From Ignelater luminosus (lineage: Eukaryota; Arthropoda; Insecta; Coleoptera; Elateridae), in assembly GCA_011009095.1 (NCBI GenBank), contig VTPC01089975.1, forward strand, positions 321,644-385,643: a DNA stretch of 64,000 bases, given 5' to 3'. The position numbers and the translations under genes are program-made. The notes under the pieces are model-generated. The model was not told the origin of the DNA. It did not search any database and was given only the letters and a program-made list of their open reading frames with translations. This document shows positions 25,033 through 36,520 of the stretch, one piece after another; the first letter of the stretch is position 1, and each line of letters begins with the position of its first letter.

Positions 25033-28000
25033 TAGAAATTAAATATTGACTGTAAAAGATAAATAACAACTGGAAGATTATTGCTCAAGATTTAGCATTG
25101 GAGTCAATTTTAGAATTGCTTAAACAACAATGCAGGCAAGACCAGCTCCAAACGATGGCCAATACATAATAACTCAAATATTGCACGTACAAAATCGCAG
25201 TTAAAAGGTAACAACTAGAAACCGTCAGAGAGTAATTTTATTATTTTATTATTAAATATATGTATGATAGCAAATTTCTATCAGATATTTTGAGTTATAC
25301 TATCTGAACATTTCAAAAATAAAATTTGCAAAAATGGTTAAGAATTATTGCAACAATGCTTGAAGTAATGTATTCTTTAAATGTAGTTTGGTTTTTTTGA
25401 AAAATTTAACGAAGCAAGTACAAAAAAGAATAAAAGGGGCATATTTGTGGAGTCTGTGGTATCTACTGTCTATTCAAGACACATTTTATTAGTTATATAG
25501 CCTAATTGCGATCGTTCCTAGGACGAGACCTCAGGTAATACTAATTTAAACTAACGTAATGTTTATTTTAAATCAACGGGTCTCGTATTACATAAATTAG
25601 ATATAATTAATCCACACCCAAATAAACCTTTTAAGGAAAAGAGAATCTGTCTCCTACTAAATATTCTTTGTTGTCCATTTTGTCGTTATATATTTAATGA
25701 AAATGTACATGGGCACAGCTAGTAGAATTTGCTTTTGTTATCTGACTACTACCTGTTTTGCATTTCTTTCCGTTACACACTAAATAAGTCGCCTTTTTCA
25801 CTTACTAATAAAAAGTACATAAACCTAATGTATCATAAATGTTAAGTATGGAAAATGAGATAATTTTTTTGCAAACTTCTATTAAAATCTTCAAAATCCA
25901 AAACGAAGCCTTTCACAATAAGTAAATCGATAGATGTTCACAACATCAGCGATATTCTCGCCTTGATGATTATGTATTTGAAAAGCTTTTCACATAAATT
26001 TTAAGTTGTCGAGTAAAAGTTTGATAGAATTAATTTGGCGTATGTTACAAAATTGTAAAACATATCACTTATTAAAACTCTTAATGAGTGGCAGACCTAC
26101 ACTTTGGGGTTCTTATTCTTTTATTTCTACTGTCAATACCTTTTTATCAATGTTCTAGAGGAATAAATGCATCAAAAATTCAATAACTTGGAAATTTTTG
26201 GATGACTCCGTCAAGAGTATAATGGTTAGGACATTACTATCTATTTCATGTAGTAAGTCTACTATGAATATGTTTTTTAAGTAAATAATAATTTTCTGTT
26301 TACATTAGGTTTTGAACTAGCAAGCGGCCGTGAAGACATGGAAGTTGTGTTTGGAATGATGTAAGGTCTTACCACTAGAAGATATTTATCTTATATTTAG
26401 CAGTAAAAAACACAGTTGGAAGAAGTTTGCTTGGTGATTTTGTATGATAAGAAAAATTCGAGAATTCAATGATATAAAAAAAGCCAAAAAGTTTCAAGAC
26501 AAGACGAAGTAAATCAAGAATCTCTGAAGTAAGAATTGTACCTATTATCAGAAACATGTTCGATATGCTAATGAACAGAGAGACAGCTTGTAATGGCATT
26601 TTAGGATTTCACCATACAAGACGAAGTTGCTGAAGATTTATGAATCCTCATGTTAATTACACAATGAAGTAATTTTGGTTCTCATGGCATGACTCTTACC
26701 TTAACGAATCGAGACAAGAAACTGCATTGTGATTTGATCATTAATGTGATTCCAGTATAAGTAAATCAAATAGCATCCAGAAAGCTACTTTTACAATTTC
26801 GCCAAAATTTTTATTACATATACCGTATAACTTACGAAGCTACTGATAGCACAGTTAATTAATGCTAGTAAATTACAAACATACACCATATAAAAGATTT
26901 TGTTTTTCTATTCATTTTTTCCTTTAACTGGCATTACCGTGCGTCTCAAGATAGATGAAACAAACCAACATCTTTCTGTTTTCCATGGTTAACTATAACA
27001 AACTTACATATCTTCAAATGGAAAGTCATTTTTAATGGATTTCACATTTTTGGAATTCATTATTGTCTATTTTGACTTGCCTCACCTATTGTGAGACGCA
27101 TTGCATTTTGAAAATCAAAACTCCCAACAGTAGAAGTAAGGAAGCATTAGCGTAAGAAACTTGAAATAGAAGAAATAAGCAGATAGGAGTGCAGAGTGCA
27201 AAAAGATAAATATTGATGACATTTAGGCCTATATTCTATCGTAGTAAAAACACGAATAGCGCCATTTTGCGAAACACATCGACCACCTATACACAATATC
27301 ATCATCATTACAAGTGCTATCTAGATTTAAGAATAAGGAAAACACTCACATCAGGCTTCTTGGTTTATGAAAGTTTACCAGAAAGACATTTCTGTAGCTC
27401 CTGCTTTTTGTAAGACTTTTGATAATGGTGAGTTCGCTTTAAGCACAAGCTTGATATCAAAATGAAAGACAAACGAGATAATATTTTGCATTCTGCTATA
27501 AATGAATAACAATTTTTTTAGCTTTAATTTAATAGTTATATAAAAACAACTAAATTTCCAGAACCACAACTTCCAAATATGCAAACCGCAAATGTCAACT
27601 TTAAATAAAAGAAAATATTGTTTTATTTACAAGACATTCGGGAAAAAGTCAAAATCACAGTGTGTGTTACCATAGAACCTTTAATAACAAATAGAAAGAT
27701 TAACTTTTTATCCTTAACATTATATTGTTTTTATAACTTTTAGAAGATGGCGTCAAACGATTAAGAAATAGAAAAATCTTGTTGTGATAAATTTCAGTTG
27801 GCTCACCACTTTCCTGTTTAATAAATAAACGAAAAACAAGCCAAACAAAAAATGAACTTTAATTATTTTAATTTCTCAACTGGGCCTATAAATTTATTAA
27901 TTTTCTAAAAGAGGCAATTTAAAATTTCTAAAATAAAAAGAAGGAAATTATAAAATTCTTTTCTCTTGATATTTATTATTTTCATTCGGCTATAAATTGC

Positions 28001-28130
28001 TCTCGTATATCAAAAAGTTAGCAAATACAACAGATTACGAAATTGATTAAAGAGAAAATCTTAATTAACGCATAATTAAAAGCGATTAGTTAAATCAGCA
28101 TAAATTTGGCAAGATATCGCTTCTTGGCCG
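25033..28130. other. AT-rich DNA, no gene seen
   Basis: No recognised coding sequence, RNA gene or element. Confidence 0.5.
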
Positions 28131-28880
28131 GTGTCATTTACTCGTTTAATTACTATACCAATCTGGATATCTCCGTTTGGTATAAAAAAACCTAAACTAA
28201 AACTTGTATACGTTCACTTCTTTACAATTTCTATAATTAACTTTGTTATTTATTGTTGTTATAAAAAAGCTTCAATGGTTTTACAATACGAGGAAGGCCG
28301 AAAAAATAGTTGTTTCGCCATTAAAATGCCAATCTATTGATTTGAGTCCAAACGAATTTATATGGAAATCATGTGACGATGACGATGATGCTGATTATTA
28401 TGAAAATTTGTTCCTGGAGAAAGATGATTCTAAGTATTTCCCTTTTAGCGGAAAACGGTGTGGTGGTAATTATTTTACGTGTTTCATCCAACGTTAACGG
28501 ACCAAACAACAATCCAATGAGTCAATTTGTAAGAAGCGATGTTGAGTCACTGGACAAAAGAAGCAACTCTTTTTAATGGTTTGATTTCTCTCAAATAATA
28601 AAATGTAGACAATTAAAAGACCACTTTTATAAGTAGGTTAAATTGCTACAGTAACAAGAATCGAAAAGTTGCATTATTATTTAGGAAAGTTTCACAATGC
28701 TTTTAAAAATCCCGAGGATATATTTATTCTTGAAAGTGTTAAATTGGACAATTACATTTTTTTTGCTAAAGTAAATGAACTAAAATTAAAGTTCATTGTT
28801 GTGGAATTTTTAAATTTTAAAACGAAAGGTAGCGGTGGAAAAGAAACAGATGAAACTTTGCAACAACGCAAAAATTAATA
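28131..28880 (+). other. Cluster of unrecognised plus-strand frames
   Basis: Overlapping plus-strand frames of 69, 84, 67 and 69 codons lie close together. The 84-codon frame (28243-28497) contains an acidic run CDDDDDADYYENLFLEKDD followed by YFPFSGKRCGGNYF, and the frame at 28669-28878 reads HYYLGKFHNAFKNPEDIFIL and ends in a lysine/glutamate-rich tail. These look less monotonous than the surrounding chance frames, yet I recognise no family and no splice pair that would join them. They could be remnants of a host or transposon gene. Confidence 0.15.
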
Positions 28881-28899
28881 TTGTAATTACTTTCGTTCA

Positions 28900-29640
28900 C
28901 AACAACTAAGAAATTTCTAAGAAAATTAGTTTTTATATGTACATTCGCATTAATTTAAATTTAATTTTATTATTGAGGTTATGTTACTTTTAATAATTCA
29001 TTATGAAATAAAATCGTTACTTTAACCGATAAAGACACATTTCGATTAATAGCAATGAACCCACCTAAATGTAAATAAACCCCATGCGCAAAACCAAGCG
29101 CGTCATCACAGCGCGATGTTTTTCTGACAGAAATAAACCGGGAAATTTTTTCTAAAATACGCGTTCACGTTTTGCACAATATAATTACGCATATTATAGA
29201 TACGAATATGAAAACCTAGGGGCTACGTGAATATTTACAGACGACAATTTAAAATTGCGCGTCTTACCTGTTGAATGTTGGATGATCTAACAGGCCTTCA
29301 CATTTTTAAAATAATTATTTAATAATAAAATCTTAATTTAACGAATAGAACAGGCAATGTCACAGGCGTCGAAAGTGTTCCCAATTTATCCAGCAGGTGT
29401 TTTTGCATTTACAATATCAAAGAAGTGGAAGAAGTTTTCACAACACTAAGTTTTAAAAACACAGTCGAAGAAACAATAATAATAAAAATAACAATTGGTC
29501 CATTGAAATAACATAAACATAACAGACCTTGATAACAAGCGGCACTACGACATATGTACTTGTAACATTAATATATCAACCACTAATTATCCTTGAAGAT
29601 AAAGTTACACCGTTTCGATTTGTACTTAGGTGTCACTGTC
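28900..29640. promoter_or_regulatory. Partly CpG-rich flank, no gene fixed
   Basis: From about 29085 to 29275 the sequence becomes CpG-rich (AAGCGCGTCATCACAGCGCG, GCGCGTC). On the minus strand CAACAG|GTAAGAC near 29263-29275 resembles a splice donor. No exon could be built. It may form one regulatory block with the next feature. Confidence 0.25.
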
Positions 29641-29714
29641 AGCGTGCCGAGATTGCTGATGGCGCACTGGCATAATCTGCACGCGAGCCCTAAGAGGGTG
29701 CTTAGCCCTTAATC

Positions 29715-29798
29715 AGTTCCATTCATCAAGTTCACTCTCGCAGCCTCGCGTGCTCTCCCGAAGACTCCGCTTCTTACACTGATCACATACACATGAAG
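29715..29798 (+). CDS. Candidate first exon: initiator, 5'UTR and start codon Met-Lys then splice donor
   Basis: The arthropod initiator TCAGTT (transcription start A at 29715) is followed by an 83-base CT-rich leader and then ACACATGAAG|GTAAGA. The reading is ATG at 29793, AAG, then a consensus 5' splice site at 29799. Insect genes for secreted proteins, including many cuticle proteins, often have a first exon that ends after a few codons of the signal peptide, and Met-Lys fits that. There is no TATA box 25-35 bases upstream, and a downstream element match is only partial. I could not find the second exon, which should begin in phase 0 with hydrophobic residues. The gene identity is unknown. 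Confidence 0.4.
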
Positions 29799-30450
29799 GT
29801 AAGAATGGGCCGGTGGGGGACATATAAGCATACCCAGGTAGAGCAGGCCGTCAGGCAGGTCTGCGGACTAGCGGACTTCCCTCGTGCTTCTGTTCTTCAA
29901 AGACAATGTGGCCCTCAAATTCTGTTTGTTTAGCTGCCCCTAATAACTGTTAATCGGCTCCGGTTAGGGTTCCACGCGTTACCGTAGCCACCGGCAAGCG
30001 GCGATGATCGGTGACGTACCTCACGAAAAATCTCGCTGTTGGAAAACTTGTCTCGATTTGACGGAGCGATACTAGTACGACGACACGCATTGCTTTGATT
30101 GACTTGACAATGCTCTTTAATGTTCATCAATCGCCGTTACATTGTGAACAATGGCCCGTTGGAGTCATTACACCGGGTTCGACGGGGCGATAAGGCTGAT
30201 GGAGCACTGACAGGTTAAAGTATATGTTCTGAAACCGGAGGAATCGCGCCGCTGTTTGTGACTGCGAACTGATGACGCGCTTCTCAAGGTGCTAATGAAC
30301 AATTCACGCACTTCTGGTTACAAATCTGACGTCGAAATCATGGGGAAACGAGAGCGATGGGGGATGCAAGTCATGATAGCTAGAAAGTTCCATTAAAAGC
30401 AGTGTCTTGTGCCCGACGGCGAGGATGGAGCTGACCGCATCAATAATTAG
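29799..30450 (+). promoter_or_regulatory. GC-richer segment downstream of the candidate first exon
   Basis: CpG-rich, non-repetitive sequence continues for ~650 bases past the donor, with no long frame that makes sense as protein. It is best read as intronic or proximal regulatory DNA if the first exon is real. GCCACCGGCAAGCGGCGATG (about 29987-30006) and CCGGGTTCGACGGGGCGATA (about 30173-30192) illustrate the composition. Confidence 0.3.
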
Positions 30451-32585
30451 ATATAGTGTCCTCTCATTACCCTATTGATTGCTACATTGTCTCCGCAATG
30501 CTCGCTCTAAACGTGCAAGCGCAACTTCCAAACTAAGTTAGTCGGGAGAATAATGGACAAGATTGACTCATGTGAACTGAGTGGTATAGTCTGAAAGGAG
30601 ACAAGGGCTTTGTTTACAATTTCGTGGGTTACAAAAGAACTTGGATCATTGATTATGTAGTCGGGAAAGGTCAATTTGCTAAAATGGACATCATTTAGAG
30701 GGACTACAAACAAAAAACCAATTCCATCCACTATACCCATTAGCCCTCTATTATGCGGACAAAATAATTTTCATGGAAGCTTTTTTGTAGTTGTCAAAGC
30801 AATATTTACACGTTTTAGAAGTCATTATCAGCATTATTGGAATTAGTGAAATATAAACTACACAGACAATTTTGTTCATTTTATTAACCTTATAAATTTA
30901 TTTTTTTACAAACCTATATGTCATGTCAATTTAATAAATATATTTAAGTGTAAACAACAAGATTTATACGAAACGGAAGCTCAATCAAAGACATTAAAAT
31001 TTTAACAATATTCTATCACTTCCTCTCATGATAATAAAGACGAGTCGAAATGAAAGTTGAGTAAGTAGCAGTCAGGGGAAATTTTTTAAATATCAAGTGC
31101 ATTAAGACTCAAATAAGAAATAAACATTAAGTACATTATTCATTAAATTTTATCTTGTTACGCAACAAAGATTGATTTTTTTGTCATCAAGTAGGCATAA
31201 GATAGGATTGTTAGTGTTACAGAGAATTAGCGCCATGCCATTCTCCTTTAGAGTTAATTTAAAATTTCTACTAAATAGAACTTCAATCCTATCAGTTATG
31301 TCATACATAAAAGAGATTACCAAAATTAGCCCTCATTTCATGGTTTTTTAAAGCTCAGTCAAATATTTTCTTTGATATACGCAGACTGAAGAAGAAAATC
31401 TCTTCAACTGTTTATTTTAAATATTTGACCGCTAAATTTATAAAATGATTCAATCAGATTAGCAGCCACTTAGAAGAAAAAAAATGCATGAAAATCAAAT
31501 GTCAAATATTACATCTGAAGAAAAATTTTGTTTAGGCTGTTGAGCTAGATTAACCAATAGAGAAAAATGTAGTGTAGAAATTTCCTTCATAAGCTCCATA
31601 ACCATAGAAGGATAAGACTGAACAAAGAGTAGTCTACAAGATCATAATATGAACCAAAATATGCCCAATAGTACGAATTCAATTCAAAATTTATGACTAT
31701 AGTAATATTTGTTTGGGATGTCTTCTTCAGATTGGAGGTTTTTCAACTTTAATTTTTGAAAATAATATTTTGTAGTTCTTAGCCAAAATAAGATCAAAAT
31801 AAAAAATTCGCAGTCCGCCACTTTTGGCCAAAATTTAAAATTTTTGAATTGAAAAGATATTTATCCAAATACACTTTCAATTTTATCAAAAAACTATTTC
31901 TTACAGCATCTCAAAAGACACAGGACTTTCAAGAAGAGCTAACAGTAGAAGAATCAGCATTGAATTAATCATGGTAATCAAATTTGGAAATCTTCTCAAT
32001 AAGCCTATTGCTCCAATCCATTGTAAGATGCGAAAAAATAGAGTTGTGGCAAGCAACACAGCAGCAGACCTCAGACACCTTTCAGATTGTCCAGAAGTGA
32101 GATAATAGTTAAATCAAGAAAAGCTTCTGAAAAACATTGTAAACAATGTGTTTGTTAATTGTTATACACACTGACTAGCTAGAAGTCAATCAGTAAATTA
32201 AGTCTATATATGATGGATTTTTGATGAACGTTTGGATAACTGATGGACCTTGAAATTGGTCCTAAAAATACACATGCAAGTGTCAGGATATGGTGTGCAT
32301 GGTAATTTAAGCTGTAAACCTAGAATTACATAACAAAATTCTTTCTATTTGAGGAAAATTCATTGCGTATCTTTTCTCATCCTCTTCAATTTTTCTTTTT
32401 TGATTTTAGAAACAATTTGGCATTGAATTCTCCTTGGATTTTACTAAGCGAAGATTCACAAATGAAATTTTTTTATATTCTTTGTAAGGGCCATCTTCGC
32501 ATCATTTTCTTGAAAAACTAGAAAAGGTGTTCAAGGCAATTGATACGCAATAAGCGTTGCCTGCTATAGTCACAACCTTTTTCTA
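30451..32585. other. AT-rich DNA, no gene seen
   Basis: No supported gene or element before the LINE remnant. Confidence 0.5.
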
Positions 32586-32589
32586 ATTG

Positions 32590-34080
32590 TGTGGCTAAAG
32601 AAAGTGCCAAATATTGGATCTGAGGAGATCCCGAACATAACAGTAGATGATATAAAATATGCAGTGAAGAAAATGAGAAGAAATACAGCCACTGGACCAG
32701 ATGGTATTATGATAGAGATATTAACATAAGCAGGAAATGAGCTGTATCAGAAAATGACCAAACTGTAGTGAAAATGTCTGGAATATCAGGAAGTACCAAA
32801 GTCTTGGCAAATTGCAGAAGAGATCCTCATACATAAAAAGGGGGACACAATCAACTTGGGCAATTACAAGTCTGCTATCTTACCTATACAAAGTGTTCAT
32901 TAAAATAATAACTAACCGAGTTACAAAGAAAATTGAAGATAATCAGCCAATTGTACAAGCCGGGTTCAGATCAAGGTTTAACACGTGTGATCATCTACAA
33001 ACCATGAAAAGTATCATCGGAAAAAGCAGCGAATACAATATGGCTTTTAATAACTATGGAAAGGCTTTTGACTCTGTAAAAACCAGCGTAATATTAAGAT
33101 CACTAGTCAATAGTGGAATAGACAGCAGATATAAAAAAATATCTATAATAACGCAATGATGAACATAAAGTTACAGCAAATACCCGTAAAAATAAGGGTA
33201 AAGAGAGGCAGGGTGACACTATATCACCAAACTATTTATTGCGATGCTGCAAGATGTATTCCGAGAATTGGACTAGACGAATAGGGGAATAAGAATAGAT
33301 GGAGACTATCTGAGTCACTTGAGATTTGCCGACGACATTGTAATATTCAGCAACAATTCTAGAAAATTACAAAAAATGATTGACGAACTAAATTATTAAC
33401 TCCTCAAAAGAAGTCGGCCTAAAAATGAATAAAACGAAGACGAAAATAATGACCAACACAAGCAGGAATCTTAACATTGCTTTAGAAGGAATGTCACTCG
33501 AGGTGGTTGACAGTTATATTTACTTGGGCCAAAAAGTCACCACAATGAAAGACAATATTACAGACGAGATAACAAGACGAATAAAGCTGGGTTGGCGGGC
33601 ATCCGATAAGCTTACAGACATGCATACAAGGATATCCCGAACAGCTTAAAGGCAAAAGTGTATAATCAATATGTCATCTCGTTTATTTCTTATGGATGCG
33701 AAACATGGAATCTAACAAAAAAAAATGCACAGAATGCAAAGAGCACACAAAAGACAAATGTTGAGGATAAGTTTAATCGACAGAAAAACGAATAAATGGA
33801 TAAGAGAACAAACAAGGGTAACGGAGATAGCGAGACGAATTGCAAAACTGAAGTGGCAATGGACTGGACATGTGGCACGAAGACAGAACGAAAGATGGAC
33901 AAGACAAACCTAGAATGGAGACCAAGAGCTTATAAACGAGAGGACGGTCAAATACCAGATGGCGGGATGATATTCAGCGAAGAGGTGGAGTGGACAGGAA
34001 AAAGTGGAATAATTTGGGAAAGGCCTACATCCTGCAGTAGATGGAGACGGGTTATTGTGATCATGATCGTGTCTAATTTG
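32590..34080 (+). pseudogene. RTE-like LINE remnant (reverse transcriptase and C-terminal part)
   Basis: Non-LTR retrotransposon sequence that can be read across several frames. In order: ITVDDIKYAVKKMRRNTATGPDG (about 32640-32705, in pieces), NQPIVQAGFRSRFNTCDH (about 32940), YNMAFNNYGKAFDSV (about 33035), LSHLRFADDIVIFS with the FADD box at 33325-33336, VDSYIYLGQKVTTM (about 33510), SYGCETWNLTKKN (about 33690), RRIAKLKWQWTGHVARRQ (about 33830) and RWRDDIQRRGG (about 33960). The element ends near METGYCDHD with a TGATCATGATCG-type tail. The endonuclease half is absent (5' truncation). Stops and frameshifts are many, and the first catalytic aspartate (usually xDYxKAFD) reads NNYGKAFD. Inactive. 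Confidence 0.85.
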
Positions 34081-34089
34081 ATTTAGATT

Positions 34090-36040
34090 TTGTTTATTGT
34101 TGTGCGTTTTGCAACAAAAAATGGGAACATATTATCATCAAGTTCTTTACTGAAGAGGAAATAGCCTCAAAAGTATCTGTGAACGAATAATACTTTACTG
34201 TTCTTTAAAGTAAAATATATTGTTGTTCGTCAAGAGAATGTGAATTAATCAAAAATCACCCAAGAAGTGGAAGACCTTCGAACGATACCAATTTTATGTT
34301 TGTAGGAAATTGAGAATCTTGGTCTATCATTGATAAACTAAAAGTTTTGACAATCTTGCACGATAAACTAGAAATGAGTAGTCTACGTCATTTGCCAAAA
34401 TCATATAGAGTTTTTACAAGTGAACCATAAGTTTTTCTTGAAGACAGCGACTGATGATAAGACATTAGGCCTTTTGACCCCAAAAAAGTCTACACTTAAT
34501 TTTTAGTTGCAAAGCTCATGATTACTGTCTTTTAACACCAAACAGGATTCCATTTTCTTATATGCCTGAATGGTACTGCAGTCACCTACGGTAACACATT
34601 AGAAAGTCTGTGTATTGCCATTCACCAAAACTGCTCTAGATTGAGCCATACAAATATCATCCTTTCCATCCTCTTTGAGGGTAACTTTGACCATTTGCCA
34701 TACGGCCCAGATGTGATTTCATCTAATCTATACACTTCTGGATCTGGTTCTATCTACCTGTTCTTATTCAAAAATTTTAGAAAACATCTCGGAGGCATCA
34801 GTTTGCAGATGATGACCAACTGAAAGAGGTTGTTTGCTCTTATTTTGAAGATCATTGCAGGGTTGTATGTCTTAGCTAGATAACATTTTTAGTTTTAGTC
34901 AGGCAGGTTTCTTGATCTGAATTTCCCTGGACTAATCGTTTGAGGCCAAATTTGTTTTGTATTAATTAATTAATTTGGCGGAAACCGTAAATACTATCAA
35001 AAAGTAAACTGTGATGTTGTTGTTGGCAGAAGCTTTGCCTTTCAGATGACTTTGAAGTGGGTGAAGTTTCCCTTATGGCCTACTGCAAATAATCTTGTAC
35101 TGCTTCTTTGTTGATGTCAATAGTTTTCTGCGTAGGTATTGAAAGTTGTTATAAAACTATACATAAAGAACAAGCCTATTACAATTTTGAAAATTAATTA
35201 CCTTAAGCAAAGCCAAACATCCAATGCATTTAAGTTTATCACAGTTATCAAAACGAATTATGTAGTTATGTAATCTTGCAGACACCTCAGGTTTGACTCG
35301 TTTAGGCAATGAGAAATTACTATCCAGATGCTCCATAGATCCCTTTTGAATAATAGAAAAATTGATTCTGAGAGGACGAGACGTAGAAACCCGACTGGGT
35401 TTTGGGCTAAATCCAAACACATTTGTTCTATATCCTGTCTTGGAGTGACTTTTTCTTTCAACGATTTGCTTTTTTCAATTTTGTCTACTTTAGATTAACT
35501 TCATGTTGATTTTTTTAAACCATCACTACTTTGATGACTTAAAGTCTTGGATATTATTCCTCGTCAGAGCAAATTCAACTCCCACTGTTGATTTAAATTT
35601 TTTTAAGAGACATGTTCTTCTAATAAAACGTAAAAGAAAGAAAGCTTTTTAGAAATGTGGCAAGGGCACTATATTATCTAGGGTAAAACAAGGCATTTAA
35701 GCAATTGAGGACTAGTAAGATCTTCAATAGGGAAAAGAGAAGACTTGGCTAGAAAATTTCACATTCTCATACTTAAACGTTAATTGAATTTTCTTTGGTA
35801 GATTCTAATCCAGTCCAGTTTCATAAGAATCTCAAAAACATGTTGTATGATAAATTCGCGTTTTCAGGAATTGATTTGGACAAGCGGCTACTAATCTATT
35901 CTTTAATCACTTTAATCTTTAGTTTTGCAAATTAATGTGCATAGTTTATTATACTTGATATTGCTGTAATTATTGATTTACTTACTCTTCTTTTTAAAGA
36001 GTTAACAACATTGATCTTAAAATAAAAATACAAATTTTGA
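34090..36040. other. AT-rich DNA, no gene seen
   Basis: Two overlapping minus-strand frames of 87 and 67 codons (35157-35461) show no known motif. Otherwise featureless. Confidence 0.45.
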
Positions 36041-36520
36041 GGTTAGTTTTATTTTTCAATTTTCACAAAATGTTTGTTTTATCAAATTTCTTTTAAACTG
36101 TATGTATGTTTCAATTTCAGACGATGAAAACGTTTTCATGACGATTAACGTCAACACCACCATCAAGGCTTTGTTTTGAACGTGAATAGAAAAGGCTAAA
36201 GAGAAGAGAGAAAAGAGGCGAGAGAGGTGTATGTGTATGCGAGTGTATATGTACAGAAGCTCGCATCGCAACCACCACAATGAGGTTGATTATGTCGTGT
36301 AAAACTAAACGAGGATTGATACCCATTTGGTAGCCGCGTTATCGGTGCATGATTTATGATTCTGGCGAGTCACTACTGGAATAAAGCTCGAGTCATTGGA
36401 GTTACGTCGATTCAGAGAGAACGGTAGCAGAGACGATTAGCCCTAGACCCACGTGCAAGTCACGCCGCCCGCCCAGTCCTGGGGCGACAAACCTCGCGTC
36501 GACTTTATAAATGCTGCTCT
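36041..36520. promoter_or_regulatory. Candidate regulatory/core promoter block
   Basis: Contains a perfect 16-bp palindrome ATGAAAACGTTTTCAT (36124-36139), a GA-rich run (36185-36225, GAGA-factor-like), a CACGTG E-box (36450-36455), a GC-rich patch (36455-36500) and TTTATAAA (36504-36511). The order GC-rich patch then TATA-like box resembles a plus-strand core promoter, but no initiator at the right distance and no gene after it were found. Confidence 0.3.

Noticed and set aside
33690-33902. Minus-strand frame with Ser/Phe/Leu-rich text
   Set aside because: Antisense shadow of the RTE-like remnant.
35157-35461. Two overlapping minus frames (87 and 67 codons)
   Set aside because: No domain and mutually exclusive frames; treated as chance.
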